From DASUBV01 sp036510065 (GTDB taxonomy: Bacteria > Actinomycetota > Actinomycetes > Streptosporangiales > Streptosporangiaceae): DNA of 64,000 nt. The stretch covers positions 12,689 through 76,688 of the forward strand of contig DATCEO010000075.1 in the NCBI GenBank assembly GCA_036510065.1, in the 5' to 3' direction. The position numbers were made by a program, and so were the translations under genes. Shown piece by piece: positions 48,595-58,154 of the stretch (positions are counted from its first letter, which is position 1; every line of letters starts with the position of its first letter). A model generated the notes under the pieces. The model was not told where the DNA came from. It was given only the letters and a program-made list of their open reading frames with translations, and made no database searches.

Positions 48595-50538
48595 GTGACA
48601 GGCTCTGCCCTGGGCGGCATCGCGCCGCCGGCCCCGGCGCTGACGACCATGCCCGCGACCGGGGCTCTGCACCTCGCGTGGCTGCTGGTCGCGCTCCCGC
48701 TGGCGGGAGCCGTGGTCCTGCTGGCCGGCGGCAAGCGCACCAACTCCTGGGGGCACCTGCTCGGCGTGGCCATGCCGGTCGCGGCCTTCTGCTACGGCGT
48801 CGTGATCTTCTTCACGATGCTCGGCTACCCGGCCAGCGGCCGGAGCCGGGACCTGCAGGTGTTCCAGTGGCTCTCCGTCGGCCGCTTCAACGTCAACATC
48901 GGCATCCTGCTCGACCCGCTGTCCATCTGCTTCGTGCTGCTGATCACGGGCGTCGGGTCGCTGATCCACATCTTCGCCGTCGGCTACATGGCCAGCGACC
49001 CGGGGCGCCGCCGGTTCTTCGGGTACATGAACCTGTTCCTGGCCTCGATGCTGCTGCTGGTGCTGGCCGACAACTACCTCGCCCTGTACGCGGGCTGGGA
49101 GGGCGTCGGCCTGGCCTCCTACCTGCTGATCGGCTTCTGGCAGTACAAGCCGGCCGCGGCGGCGGCGGCGAAGAAGGCCTTCATCGCCAACCGGGTCGGG
49201 GACGCCGGCCTGTCCCTGGCCATCATGCTGATGTTCACCATCTTCGGCACGATCACCTTCACGGGCGTGAGTCACGCGGCCGGGTTGGCCAGCACCGGGG
49301 TGGTCACCGCGATCTGCCTGCTGCTGCTGCTGGGCGCCTGCGGCAAGTCCGCTCAGCTGCCGCTGCAGTCCTGGCTGCTGGACGCCATGGAGGGTCCGAC
49401 CCCGGTGTCAGCGCTGATCCACGCGGCCACCATGGTCACCGCCGGGGTCTACCTCATCGTCCGGTCCGGCTTCCTGTTCAACCTGGCGCCCGATGCCCAG
49501 CTCGTGGTCACCATCGTGGGCGCGGCCACGCTGATCTTCGGCGCGATCATCGGCTGCGCCAAGGACGACATCAAGAAGGCCCTCGCCGGGTCCACCATGA
49601 GCCAGATCGGCTACATGATGCTGGCCGCGGGCCTGGGGCCGGCCGGGTACGTGTTCGCCATCGCGCACCTGATCGCGCACGGGTTCTTCAAGGCCGGGCT
49701 GTTCCTCGGCGCCGGGTCGGTCAAGCACGAGATGGACGACGAGGTCGACATGCGCCGCTTCGGCGGCCTGTGGCGGGTCATGCCGATCACCTTCGTCTGC
49801 TTCCTGCTCGGCTACCTGGCCATCATCGGCGTGCCGCCGTTCTCCGGGTTCTTCACCAAGGACTCCATCATCGACGCGGCCTTCGGCAAGGGCGGCACCT
49901 CCGGGGCCATCCTCGGCGTCGCGACCGTGATCGGCGCCGCCATCACCGCGTTCTACATGACCCGGGTCATGTTCATGACCTTCGCCGCCGAGCGCCGCTG
50001 GGAAGAGAAGGTGCATCCGCACGAGGCGCCCAGGGTGATGACCATTCCGATGATCTTGCTGGCCGTGGGCTCGGTCGTCGCGGGCGGCTTCCTGATCCTC
50101 AACAGCCGGCTGCTCGACTTCCTGCGGCCCGTGACCGGCGGCCCCACGACCTCCGGCGGCGTGTTCACCCTGGCCGGCTGGGTCACCCTGGTGCTCGTGC
50201 TGGCCGGCGCCGGGCTGGCCTACCTGATGTACGGACGGCGGGAGGTCCCGGTGACCGCGCCGGCGGGCAACCCCGTCACGGTGGCGGCCCGCAAGGAGCT
50301 CTACGGCAACGCCATTAACGAGTCGCTGCTGATGCGGCCCGGCCAGTGGCTGACCCGGCTCTCGGTCTACTTCGACAACCGGGGCGTGGACGGCCTGGTC
50401 AATACCGTGGCCGCCACCTTCGGCGGTTCCTCCGGGCGGTTGCGCAAGCTGCAGACGGGGTTTGTCCGCTCCTACGCGCTGTCGATGTTCGTCGGAGCGG
50501 TGCTGCTGGTGGGCGCCCTCCTCCTGGTCCGGCTCTAG
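48595..50538 (+). CDS. nuoL: NADH-quinone oxidoreductase subunit L
   Basis: The 647-residue antiporter-like proton-pumping subunit shows YAGWEGVGLASYLLIGFW, GKSAQLPLQSWLLDAMEGPT followed by PVSALIHAATMV, and KKALAGSTMSQIGYMMLAAG. It has about 14-16 hydrophobic helices including the long lateral-helix region at the C-terminus. GTG 48595 lies 16 bp after nuoK. Confidence 0.97.
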   Translation: MTGSALGGIAPPAPALTTMPATGALHLAWLLVALPLAGAVVLLAGGKRTNSWGHLLGVAMPVAAFCYGVVIFFTMLGYPASGRSRDLQVFQWLSVGRFNVNIGILLDPLSICFVLLITGVGSLIHIFAVGYMASDPGRRRFFGYMNLFLASMLLLVLADNYLALYAGWEGVGLASYLLIGFWQYKPAAAAAAKKAFIANRVGDAGLSLAIMLMFTIFGTITFTGVSHAAGLASTGVVTAICLLLLLGACGKSAQLPLQSWLLDAMEGPTPVSALIHAATMVTAGVYLIVRSGFLFNLAPDAQLVVTIVGAATLIFGAIIGCAKDDIKKALAGSTMSQIGYMMLAAGLGPAGYVFAIAHLIAHGFFKAGLFLGAGSVKHEMDDEVDMRRFGGLWRVMPITFVCFLLGYLAIIGVPPFSGFFTKDSIIDAAFGKGGTSGAILGVATVIGAAITAFYMTRVMFMTFAAERRWEEKVHPHEAPRVMTIPMILLAVGSVVAGGFLILNSRLLDFLRPVTGGPTTSGGVFTLAGWVTLVLVLAGAGLAYLMYGRREVPVTAPAGNPVTVAARKELYGNAINESLLMRPGQWLTRLSVYFDNRGVDGLVNTVAATFGGSSGRLRKLQTGFVRSYALSMFVGAVLLVGALLLVRL

Positions 50539-50559
50539 AGCGGTGAGGCTGCGGATTCC

Positions 50560-52167
50560 ATGAGCAATTTCCCCTGGCTAACGGTCACGGGCGCGATCCC
50601 GCTCGTCGGCGCGGTCGTGATCGGGCTGACGCCTGGCCGCTCCGCCCCGGGCAGTCCCGCCAGCCGCCGCGCCCGTGACCAGCTGGTCAAGGTCATCACG
50701 CTGGTCTTCACGCTCATCACGCTGGCCGTCTCGATCGTGATCGCCGTGCGGTTCAGGCCGGGCGGCCCGCACTTCCAGTTCACCCAGGTCTACCAGTGGA
50801 TCCCGCAGTTCGGCGTGCACTACGCCGTCGGCGTGGACGGCATCGCGCTGGTCCTCCTGCTGATGACCACGGTCTTGATGCCGGTGGTAGTGCTCGCCTC
50901 CTGGAACGACCCGGAAGGCACCGCGGGGCCGGCCGACGCGCCGCCGCCGCGGCGCAGCGTCAAGACCTATTTCGCGCTGATGCTGGTCCTGGAGACCATG
51001 ATGATCGGCGTCTTCGCGGCCACCGACGTCTTCCTGTTCTACGTGTTCTTCGAGGCCATGCTGGTCCCGATGTACTTCATGATCGGCAGCTACGGGGTCG
51101 GCCAGCGGCAGTACGCGGCGGTCAAGTTCCTGCTCTACAGCCTGCTCGGCGGCCTGCTCATGCTGGTCGCGGTGATCGCGCTGTACGTCTACTCCATCCA
51201 CGGCGGCCACCACGGCACGTTCCTGTTCACCTCCCTGGAGCACCTCGCGCTGAGCCCGACCGCCAGCAAGTGGCTGTTCCTCGGCTTCTTCGTCGCCTTC
51301 GCCATCAAGGCCCCGCTGTGGCCCTTCCACACCTGGCTGCCGGATGCGGCCGCGTCGGCCCAGCCCGGGGCGGCCGTGGTGCTGGTCGGCGTCCTGGACA
51401 AGGTCGGCACCTTCGGGATGATCCGGTACTGCCTGGAGCTGTTCCCGTCGGCCGCGCACTACTTCACCCCGCTGGTCATCGCGCTGGCGGTCATCGGGGT
51501 CCTGTACGGGGCCATCGTCGCGATCGGGCAGCGGGACCTCAAGCGGCTGATCGCCTATACCTCGGTGTCTCACATGGGGCTGATCACCCTGGGCATCTTC
51601 GTGTTCACCAGCCAGGGCCAGTCCGGGGCCACGCTCTACATGGTCAACCACGGGTTCGCCACCGGCGCGCTGTTCCTGCTCGTCGGCTTCATGATCTCCC
51701 GGCGCCGCTCCCAGCTGATCGCCGACTACGGCGGCGTGCAGCAGGTGGCGCCGGTCATGGCCGGCCTGTTCCTGATCGCCGGCCTGGCGGGCCTGGCGCT
51801 GCCGGGCCTCAACACGTTCGTCAGCGAGTTCCTCGTGCTGCTGGGCACCTTCACCCGGTACAAGGCCGCGGCGGTCCTGGCCACTGTCGGCATCATCCTG
51901 GCCGCCATCTACATCCTGTGGATGTACCAGCGGACGATGACCGGCCCGGTCCGCGAGGAACTGGCCGACATGCCGGACCTGAAGCCCCGCGAGCTGTGGG
52001 CGGTCGTGCCGCTGATCGTGCTGATCATCGGGCTGGGGGTCTATCCGCAGCCGGTCTTGAAGATCATTAACCCCGCGGTTCAGCAGACCATGACTCAGAC
52101 CCACTCCACCGATCCGGTGCCGCCGCATCCGGCGACCGCCGTCGGCCATGAAGGGAGCTCCCGGTGA
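50560..52167 (+). CDS. nuoM: NADH-quinone oxidoreductase subunit M
   Basis: The 535-residue antiporter-like subunit shows VHYAVGVDGIALVLLLMTTV, FYVFFEAMLVPMYFMIGSYG, KAPLWPFHTWLPDAAASAQP and KRLIAYTSVSHMGLITLGIF. These include the conserved Glu and Lys of the proton path. ATG 50560 lies 21 bp after nuoL; its stop overlaps nuoN. Confidence 0.97.
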   Translation: MSNFPWLTVTGAIPLVGAVVIGLTPGRSAPGSPASRRARDQLVKVITLVFTLITLAVSIVIAVRFRPGGPHFQFTQVYQWIPQFGVHYAVGVDGIALVLLLMTTVLMPVVVLASWNDPEGTAGPADAPPPRRSVKTYFALMLVLETMMIGVFAATDVFLFYVFFEAMLVPMYFMIGSYGVGQRQYAAVKFLLYSLLGGLLMLVAVIALYVYSIHGGHHGTFLFTSLEHLALSPTASKWLFLGFFVAFAIKAPLWPFHTWLPDAAASAQPGAAVVLVGVLDKVGTFGMIRYCLELFPSAAHYFTPLVIALAVIGVLYGAIVAIGQRDLKRLIAYTSVSHMGLITLGIFVFTSQGQSGATLYMVNHGFATGALFLLVGFMISRRRSQLIADYGGVQQVAPVMAGLFLIAGLAGLALPGLNTFVSEFLVLLGTFTRYKAAAVLATVGIILAAIYILWMYQRTMTGPVREELADMPDLKPRELWAVVPLIVLIIGLGVYPQPVLKIINPAVQQTMTQTHSTDPVPPHPATAVGHEGSSR

Positions 52168-53747
52168 CCGGGACCGTAGCGGCACTGGCGCCGATCAACG
52201 CCCCGCACATTGAGTACGGTCAGCTCTCGCCCCTGCTCCTGGTCTTCGCGGCGGCGCTGGCCGGCGTGCTGATCGAGGCGTTCTCGCCGCGCAAGCTCCG
52301 GCGGCCGCTGCACATCGCGCTGACGCTGGGCAGCCTGGCCGGGGCGTTCGTGCTGACCGTCGTGGTCGCGGCCAGCAGCACGATCTTCGCCAACGGCAGC
52401 CCCGGCCGGATCGACGCCGAGGGGGCAGTCGGCATTGACCGGCCGACGCTCTTCCTGTGGGGCACGATCGTCGTGCTCGCCTTCGTCAGCGTGCTGCTCA
52501 TCGCGGAGTCCTCGCACGGGGTAAGCCCGTTCACGCCGCAGGCGGCGGCGGTGCCCGGCAGCGCCGAGGAGCGCGAGGGACTGCTGGCCGGCCTCAACCA
52601 CACCGAGGTCTACCCGCTGACGCTGTTCGCGGTGGGCGGGATGATGCTCTTCCCGGCGGCGAACGACCTGCTGACGATGTTCGTCGCCCTCGAGGTGCTC
52701 TCGCTGCCGCTGTACCTGCTGTGCGGGCTGGCGCGCCGCCGGCGGCTGCTCTCGCAGGAGGCGGCGATGAAGTACTTCCTGCTGGGCGCGTTCTCGTCGG
52801 CGTTCTTCATCTTCGGCGTGGCCATGCTCTACGGCTACTCCGGCTCGGTGCGGCTGTCGGCGATCGCGACCGCGGCGCAGTCGGAGGTCGCCTCGGCCAC
52901 GCTGCTGTACGCGGGCCTGGCCCTGGTCGGCGTCGGCCTGCTGTTCAAGATCGGCGCGGTGCCGTTCCAGAGCTGGAAGCCCGACGTCTACCAGGGCGCT
53001 CCGACGCCGGTCACGGCCCTGATGGCATCCTGCACGCTGGTCTCGGCCTTCGGCGCGCTGCTGCGCGTCTTCTATGTCGCGTTCGGCCAGCTGACCTGGG
53101 ACTGGCGGCCGGCCATGTGGGGCGTGGCGGTCCTGACCATGCTGGTGGGCTCGATCATCGCCATCACGCAGCGGGACGTGAAGCGGCTGCTGGCCTACTC
53201 CTCGATCGCGCAGGCTGGCTACATCCTCACCGGCGTGGTCGCCGCGAACCCGGCCGGCCTGTCCGGCAGCCTGTTCTACCTGGCCGCCTACGGGTTCGCC
53301 ACGATCGGCGCCTTCGCCATCGTGACCCTGGTCCGGGACCAGGCGGGCGAGGCGGCGGACCTGTCCCGCTGGGCGGGCCTGGGCAAGCGGTCGCCGCTGG
53401 TGGCGGGAGTGTTCGCCCTGTTCCTGATCGCCTTCGCCGGGATTCCGCTGACTAGTGGCTTCATCGGCAAGTTCGCCGTCTTCCAGGCCGCGATCCAGGG
53501 CGGCGCGGTGTGGCTGGTAGTCATCGGCGCCATCGCCAGCGCGATTCTCGCCTTCCCGTATGTCCGGGTCATCGTGCTGATGTTCTTCAGCGAGCCGGCC
53601 CCGGACGGCCCAGCCGTGGTCCGGCCGAGCGCGTTCACCGGCGTGGCGGTCGGCATCGGCGCAGTGGCCACCGTGGTCCTGGGCATCGTCCCCGAGCCGC
53701 TGCTCAACCTGGCCAACCATGCGGCCGCGCAGCTTTTCGTCCGCTAG
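52164..53747 (+). CDS. nuoN: NADH-quinone oxidoreductase subunit N
   Basis: The 527-residue antiporter-like subunit has MFVALEVLSLPLYLLCGLAR, GAVPFQSWKPDVYQGAPTPV and KRLLAYSSIAQAGYILTGVV with about 14 hydrophobic helices. GTG 52164 overlaps the nuoM stop. It closes the nuo operon; a hairpin follows about 100 bp downstream. Confidence 0.97.
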   Translation: MTGTVAALAPINAPHIEYGQLSPLLLVFAAALAGVLIEAFSPRKLRRPLHIALTLGSLAGAFVLTVVVAASSTIFANGSPGRIDAEGAVGIDRPTLFLWGTIVVLAFVSVLLIAESSHGVSPFTPQAAAVPGSAEEREGLLAGLNHTEVYPLTLFAVGGMMLFPAANDLLTMFVALEVLSLPLYLLCGLARRRRLLSQEAAMKYFLLGAFSSAFFIFGVAMLYGYSGSVRLSAIATAAQSEVASATLLYAGLALVGVGLLFKIGAVPFQSWKPDVYQGAPTPVTALMASCTLVSAFGALLRVFYVAFGQLTWDWRPAMWGVAVLTMLVGSIIAITQRDVKRLLAYSSIAQAGYILTGVVAANPAGLSGSLFYLAAYGFATIGAFAIVTLVRDQAGEAADLSRWAGLGKRSPLVAGVFALFLIAFAGIPLTSGFIGKFAVFQAAIQGGAVWLVVIGAIASAILAFPYVRVIVLMFFSEPAPDGPAVVRPSAFTGVAVGIGAVATVVLGIVPEPLLNLANHAAAQLFVR

Positions 53748-53850
53748 GCAGCCCCGGCTGAGCACGCAGCGGACCGCGGCGCGCCGGGGTGTCTACCCGC
53801 GGGGGCAGGGCATACCTCAGGTGACCATCAGATGCGCATATCTTGGTGGG

Positions 53851-53871
53851 TGCCGGCGCACGGTGCCGGCA
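53851..53871 (+). terminator. hairpin after nuo operon (weak terminator candidate)
   Basis: TGCCGGC-N7-GCCGGCA forms a 7-bp perfect stem in the 185-bp gap between nuoN and the polyprenyl synthase gene. No T tract follows, so termination is only a possibility. Confidence 0.35.
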
Positions 53872-53932
53872 ACCACGGGCCCGCAAGCGGCGGGCTCGCC
53901 GACGGTGCTGGTCAGCCGATGAGGGAGCCCGT

Positions 53933-54925
53933 TTGATCACCGCTGGAGTGGACCTGGCCGACGCGGCGCTGGCGTCCGAGGTCGCCGCCGGGCTCGATCT
54001 GGTCGAGGACGCCCTCAAGGCGGCCGCGAAGGCCGAGCACGAGGTCCTGACGCAGGCCGCGGCGCACCTGATCGAGGCCGGCGGCAAGCGGCTGCGGCCG
54101 ATGCTGGTGCTGCTCGCGGCGCAGTTCGGCAATCCGCAGGACCCCAGGGTGATACCCGCCGCCGTGGCCATCGAGCTGACCCACCTGGCCACGCTGTACC
54201 ACGACGACGTCATGGACGAGGCCGACGTCCGCCGGGGCACCCCGAGCGCGAACTCCCGCTGGGACAACACGGTCGCCATCCTGACCGGCGACTTCCTGTT
54301 CGCCCGGGCCTCGCAGATTCTCGCCGACCTCGGCGCCGAGGCGATCAGGATCCAGGCGGAGACCTTCAACCGGCTGGTGACCGGCCAGGTGGCCGAGACC
54401 GTCGGCCCGCTGCCGGGCACGGACCCGTTCGAGTACTACTTCGGCGTGATCACCGAGAAGACGGCGTCGCTCATCGCGACCTCCGGGCGGTTCGGGGCCA
54501 TGTTCTCCGACGCCCCGGCGGGAGTCGAGGCCCTGATCACGCCGGCCTGCGCGGCGCTGGGCGTGGCCTACCAGCTGTCGGACGACATCCTGGACGTCGC
54601 GAGCGACCGGGCCCAGTCCGGCAAGACGCCCGGGACGGACCTGCGCGAGGGCGTCCGGACGCTGCCCATGCTGCATGCCCTCCGCTCGGCCGGGCCGGGC
54701 GACGGCCGGCTGGTGGAGCTGCTCAGCCAGGATGAGCTCACCGATCCGGCGCAGCACGCCGAGGCGCTGGGCCTGCTGCGGGCGCACCCGGCCATGGATA
54801 TGGCCCGGGCCGACCTGCTGGACTGGGTGGGCGTGGCCCGCGCGGAGATCCTGCGCCTGCCGGACCTCCCGGCGCGGGATGCTTTCGAGGCCTTCTGCGA
54901 GTTCGTCGTCGAGCGCAGCGGGTAG
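53933..54925 (+). CDS. long-chain polyprenyl diphosphate synthase
   Basis: The 330-residue trans-prenyltransferase has GGKRLRPMLVLLAAQ, the first Asp-rich motif YHDDVMDEADVRRG and the second LSDDILDVASD. It condenses IPP with allylic diphosphates to make the menaquinone side chain. In streptomycete-like chromosomes such a gene follows nuo. TTG 53933 is chosen because GAGGGAG lies five bases upstream; residues before it in frame are Arg-rich and unlike the family. Confidence 0.93.
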   Translation: MITAGVDLADAALASEVAAGLDLVEDALKAAAKAEHEVLTQAAAHLIEAGGKRLRPMLVLLAAQFGNPQDPRVIPAAVAIELTHLATLYHDDVMDEADVRRGTPSANSRWDNTVAILTGDFLFARASQILADLGAEAIRIQAETFNRLVTGQVAETVGPLPGTDPFEYYFGVITEKTASLIATSGRFGAMFSDAPAGVEALITPACAALGVAYQLSDDILDVASDRAQSGKTPGTDLREGVRTLPMLHALRSAGPGDGRLVELLSQDELTDPAQHAEALGLLRAHPAMDMARADLLDWVGVARAEILRLPDLPARDAFEAFCEFVVERSG

Positions 54926-54953
54926 GCCCGACCGCGACACCACTGCCGCGCGT

Positions 54954-55000
54954 GATCACGACCGTTTCCCGGCTCATAGCGCGGAATAACGGTCGTGATC
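54954..55000. terminator. long perfect inverted repeat, terminator or operator candidate
   Basis: GATCACGACCGTT (54954-54966) is perfectly repeated in inverse as AACGGTCGTGATC (54988-55000) around a 21-base loop. It falls between the prenyl synthase and the lipoprotein gene. No T tract is present on either strand, so it could be a factor-dependent terminator, an mRNA-stabilising stem or a binding site. Confidence 0.6.
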
Positions 55001-55033
55001 GTGACGAGCCGTGGGCCGCATGGGGGGATTTGC

Positions 55034-55768
55034 GTGGGTATTCGGGTGGGGGCAGCGGCGTGCGCCGTGGCGGGCAGCGCGGTGATCGCGCTGGGCGGCT
55101 GCGCTAGCTCGGGCGCCGGGGGCGGTGCCGCGGCCGCGGGCGGGACCGCGCCGGCGGGCGGGGCCAACAGCGGCGCCGCGAGCCTGGTCGCGGCGATGAA
55201 GACGGCCGTCCAGGCGGCGACCAGCATGCACCTGGCGGGCCAGCTGCCGGGCGGCGGCCGGCCGGTGACCCTGAATATCGGGGTCCTGCGCGGCGGCGGG
55301 CTGGCCGGGACCATCACCGAGGGCGGGGTTCCCCTCCAGCTCATCGGGGCCGGCGGACAGGTCTTCATCAAGGCGACGCGGCCGTTCCTGCAGGAGCTGC
55401 GGGCACCCGGCCGGGTCTGCGCTGTCCTGTGCGGCCGGTACGTCCAGATGTCCGGCCCGGAGCGCAGCCAGCTCACCGGCAGCCTCGGCATGGCCAGCCT
55501 GACCCGGTCGCTGATCCGGGCGCTACCCCGGTTTACCCGCGCGGGGCTGGCCACGGTGCTCGGCCAGCCCGCCGTCGTCCTGCACGGGGCCGACGGCTCC
55601 ACCCTCGACGTCGCGGCCCGCGGCCAGCCGTATCCGCTGCGCCTGGTCGCCCCGCAGGGACGCGACGAGTCGGTCGTGTTCACGGAGTGGGACGCCGTGG
55701 CCGCGCCCGCCGCCCCGCCGGCCAGCCAGGTGATCAACCTGAGCCAGCTGAAGGCGGGCACCGGTTAG
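55034..55768 (+). CDS. putative lipoprotein (LppX/LprG-like size) of unknown function
   Basis: This 244-residue product has a lipoprotein signal AACAVAGSAVIALGGC with a Gly/Ala-rich linker. The domain that follows contains LVAAMKTAVQAATSMHLAGQ, GVPLQLIGAGGQVFIKAT, RFTRAGLATVLGQPAVVLHG and YPLRLVAPQGRDESVVFTEW. This beta-sheet pattern is typical of actinobacterial LolA/LppX-like lipoproteins that hold lipids or act as chaperones. GTG 55034 starts just before the signal peptide; upstream in-frame residues run into the inverted repeat. It ends 10 bp before the IclR gene. Confidence 0.72.
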   Translation: MGIRVGAAACAVAGSAVIALGGCASSGAGGGAAAAGGTAPAGGANSGAASLVAAMKTAVQAATSMHLAGQLPGGGRPVTLNIGVLRGGGLAGTITEGGVPLQLIGAGGQVFIKATRPFLQELRAPGRVCAVLCGRYVQMSGPERSQLTGSLGMASLTRSLIRALPRFTRAGLATVLGQPAVVLHGADGSTLDVAARGQPYPLRLVAPQGRDESVVFTEWDAVAAPAAPPASQVINLSQLKAGTG

Positions 55769-55778
55769 CATCTATGCG

Positions 55779-56612
55779 ATGAGGACCTCCGGCCGCACTG
55801 CGAACGACGGCGAGTCTGCCGAGGCAGACGACCGGCCGCCGCCGCGCAACAGCGACTTCGTCCAGTCGCTGGATCGCGGGCTGGCAGTGATCCGGGCCTT
55901 CGGCCCGGACCGGGAGCGGCTCAGTCTCAGCGAGGTCGCCCGGGCCACCGGCCTGACCCGGGCCGCCGCGCGGCGGTTCCTGCTGACCCTGGTCAGCCTG
56001 GGCTACGTGCGCAGCGATGGCCGGGAGTTCTCGCTCCGGCCCCGGGTGCTGGAACTGGGCTACGCCTACCTGTCGGGCCTGTCGCTGCCGGATGTAGCGG
56101 TGCCGCACATGGAGGAAATGGTCGCCCGGCTGCACGAGTCGTCGTCGATCTCGGTCCTGGACGGTCAGCACGTCGTGTACGTGGTGCGGGTCCCGACTAA
56201 GCGGATCATGACCGTCGCGATCTCGGTCGGCACCCGGTTCCCGGCGTATGCCACGTCGATGGGCCGGGTGCTGCTGGCGGCGCTGCCCCAGGGCGAGCTG
56301 GACCGCTACCTGGCGCAGGCCCCCCTGGAGCCGCTGACCGACCGGACGGTGACCGACCCGGCCCGGCTGCGCGAGCTGCTGGCCCAGGTCGCGGAGCAGG
56401 GGTACTCGATCGTCGACCAGGAGCTGGAAGAAGGGCTCCGGGCAGTGGCCGCGCCGATCCGCGGAGCCGCGGACGTCGGCACCGCGGCCATGAACGTCTC
56501 CGCGCACGCGAGCCGGGTCAGCATGGCCGCGCTGCGCGAGCAGATCCTCCCGGTCCTGCTGGAGACGGCCGCGCAGATCGAGGCCGACCTGCGTGCCAAG
56601 GGCCCCGCGTAG
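55779..56612 (+). CDS. IclR-family transcriptional regulator
   Basis: The 277-residue regulator has a winged helix-turn-helix (FVQSLDRGLAVIRAFG, LSLSEVARATGLTRAAARRF, LGYVRSDGREFSLRPRVLEL). A C-terminal effector-binding domain contains VGTRFPAYATSMGRVLLAAL and GYSIVDQELEEGLRAVAAPI. The PcaR/PobR-like N-terminus is common in regulators of aromatic-acid or small-molecule use. It immediately precedes the Liv-type transporter operon in the same direction, making it the likely controller. Confidence 0.92.
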   Translation: MRTSGRTANDGESAEADDRPPPRNSDFVQSLDRGLAVIRAFGPDRERLSLSEVARATGLTRAAARRFLLTLVSLGYVRSDGREFSLRPRVLELGYAYLSGLSLPDVAVPHMEEMVARLHESSSISVLDGQHVVYVVRVPTKRIMTVAISVGTRFPAYATSMGRVLLAALPQGELDRYLAQAPLEPLTDRTVTDPARLRELLAQVAEQGYSIVDQELEEGLRAVAAPIRGAADVGTAAMNVSAHASRVSMAALREQILPVLLETAAQIEADLRAKGPA

Positions 56613-56739
56613 GCGGACCGCCGCGCTCCGTCCGCTCCGTCCCGCGCCGCCTCCCCGCCTGGCAGGTTGCCCGCTTAAGTCCCCTGGATTCCCATTTTCT
56701 GGCGCCAGATAGGGCCCATTTAGGCTCTGTGTCCCACTG

Positions 56740-56793
56740 TTGACAGTCGCGGATTCCGCATGGTTAAGTTCTACATTGCGTATACCCGTACGC
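56740..56793 (+). promoter_or_regulatory. promoter and palindromic site upstream of the Liv-type operon
   Basis: TTGACA at 56740-56745 with TTAAGT at 56764-56769 (18-base spacing) makes a sigma-70-like promoter. Downstream, GCGTA-N6-TACGC (56778-56793) is an inverted repeat of the size bound by IclR dimers. It ends 27 bases before the substrate-binding-protein start. The promoter match is direct; IclR binding is inferred from neighbourhood. Confidence 0.55.
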
Positions 56794-56820
56794 TAAGCGA
56801 ACATCCTGTCAGGAGACGGA

Positions 56821-58146
56821 ATGGACCGTAACCCCGCCCTGATCGGGCGGCGCTCTTTGCTGAAGGGCATGGGAGCAGGCGCACTGGCTGCCGGGAGCGG
56901 CGGCCTGCTGGCCGCGTGCGGCTCCGGCCTCAAGGGCACCGGTGGATCGTCGAGCACGGGCACGATCAACATTGGCTTCATCACGCCGCTGACCGGCCCG
57001 CTGGCCGGGTTCGCGTCGGGTGACAACTTCGTGCTCGGGCAGATCAGGAACACCCCGGCCTTCAAGAACGGCCTCAAGGTCGGCGGCAAGAAGTACAAGG
57101 CCAACATCGTCGTCATGGACAGCCAGTCGAACCCGGTGCGGGCCGGCCAGGTCGCGCAGCAGCTGGCCCTGCAGAACAAGGTTGACCTCATCCTCACCAC
57201 GTCCACCCCGGAGACGACCAATCCGGTCGCCGCCCAGTGCCAGAAGCAGGGCACGCCGTGCCTGTCCACGATCGTGCCGTGGGAGTCCTGGTACGCGGGC
57301 CTGGGCGGCAATCCGCTGCAGCCGACCAAGAAATTCCAGTACTGCACGGTGTTCTTCTTCGGGCTGAAGGAATTCGCCGGGTGCTTCTCGCCCATGTGGA
57401 ACCGGGTCCATACGAACAAGGTGGTCGCCTGCCAGTATCCGAACGACTCGGACGGCAACGCGTTCCGCGGGGGATTCGAGCCGCAGATCAAGGCAGCCGG
57501 TTACCAGGTCGTCGACGGCGGGGCCTACGCCGACGGCACGACGGACTTCACCTCGATGATTACCGAGTTCAAGAACAAGAACTGCGAGGTCTTCAGCAAC
57601 TGCCCGCTGCCCCCGGATTTCAACACGTTCTGGAAGCAGGCCTCCCAGCAGGGCTGGAAGCCGAAGCTGGCCACGGTGGCCAAGGTCCTGCTCTTCCCCG
57701 CTGACACCAAGGCGCTCGGGCCGCTGGTGAACAACATCACCACCGACTCGTGGTGGGGGCCGTACATGCCGTATTCCTCGTCGCTGACCGGCATGTCGGC
57801 GGCCTCGCTGGCCAGTGCCTACCAGGCCTCGACCGGCAACGAATGGGTGCAGTCCATCGGCTCCAGCTATGCGCTCTTCGAGGTGGCCAAGGAGGCTTTC
57901 GGCGCGGTCACCGACCCGCATGACAAGACCGAGGTGGCCAGCGCGCTGCACAACGTCAGTTACACCGGGATGTGCGGCGCCATAAACTTCGCCTCCGGCC
58001 CGGCGCCGGGCGTTGGCATTATCCCGCCGGTCGGCGTGCAATGGAAGGCGTCGACCGGAAAGTATCCGTTTGAAATGAAGGTTGTCGATAACTCGCTGAA
58101 CCACAGCGTCCCGGTCGGGGCGTCGCTGCAGCCGACGAATGCCTGA
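56821..58146 (+). CDS. branched-chain amino-acid-type ABC transporter substrate-binding lipoprotein
   Basis: The 441-residue type I periplasmic-binding-fold protein starts with a Tat-like lipoprotein signal, RRSLLKGMGAGALAAGSGGL then LAAC. The binding domain has INIGFITPLTGPLAGF, VVMDSQSNPVRAGQVAQQLA and FFFGLKEFAG. It captures the solute for the LivHMGF permease encoded next. Family members bind amino acids, amides, urea or aromatic acids; the ligand here is not predictable. The IclR regulator favours a catabolic substrate. AGGAGA precedes the ATG. Confidence 0.92.
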   Translation: MDRNPALIGRRSLLKGMGAGALAAGSGGLLAACGSGLKGTGGSSSTGTINIGFITPLTGPLAGFASGDNFVLGQIRNTPAFKNGLKVGGKKYKANIVVMDSQSNPVRAGQVAQQLALQNKVDLILTTSTPETTNPVAAQCQKQGTPCLSTIVPWESWYAGLGGNPLQPTKKFQYCTVFFFGLKEFAGCFSPMWNRVHTNKVVACQYPNDSDGNAFRGGFEPQIKAAGYQVVDGGAYADGTTDFTSMITEFKNKNCEVFSNCPLPPDFNTFWKQASQQGWKPKLATVAKVLLFPADTKALGPLVNNITTDSWWGPYMPYSSSLTGMSAASLASAYQASTGNEWVQSIGSSYALFEVAKEAFGAVTDPHDKTEVASALHNVSYTGMCGAINFASGPAPGVGIIPPVGVQWKASTGKYPFEMKVVDNSLNHSVPVGASLQPTNA

Positions 58147-58154
58147 GCTGACTC

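Noticed and set aside
50578..52185. A 535-codon reverse open frame opposite nuoM
   Set aside because: Mirror of nuoM with biased His/Gln/Asp composition.
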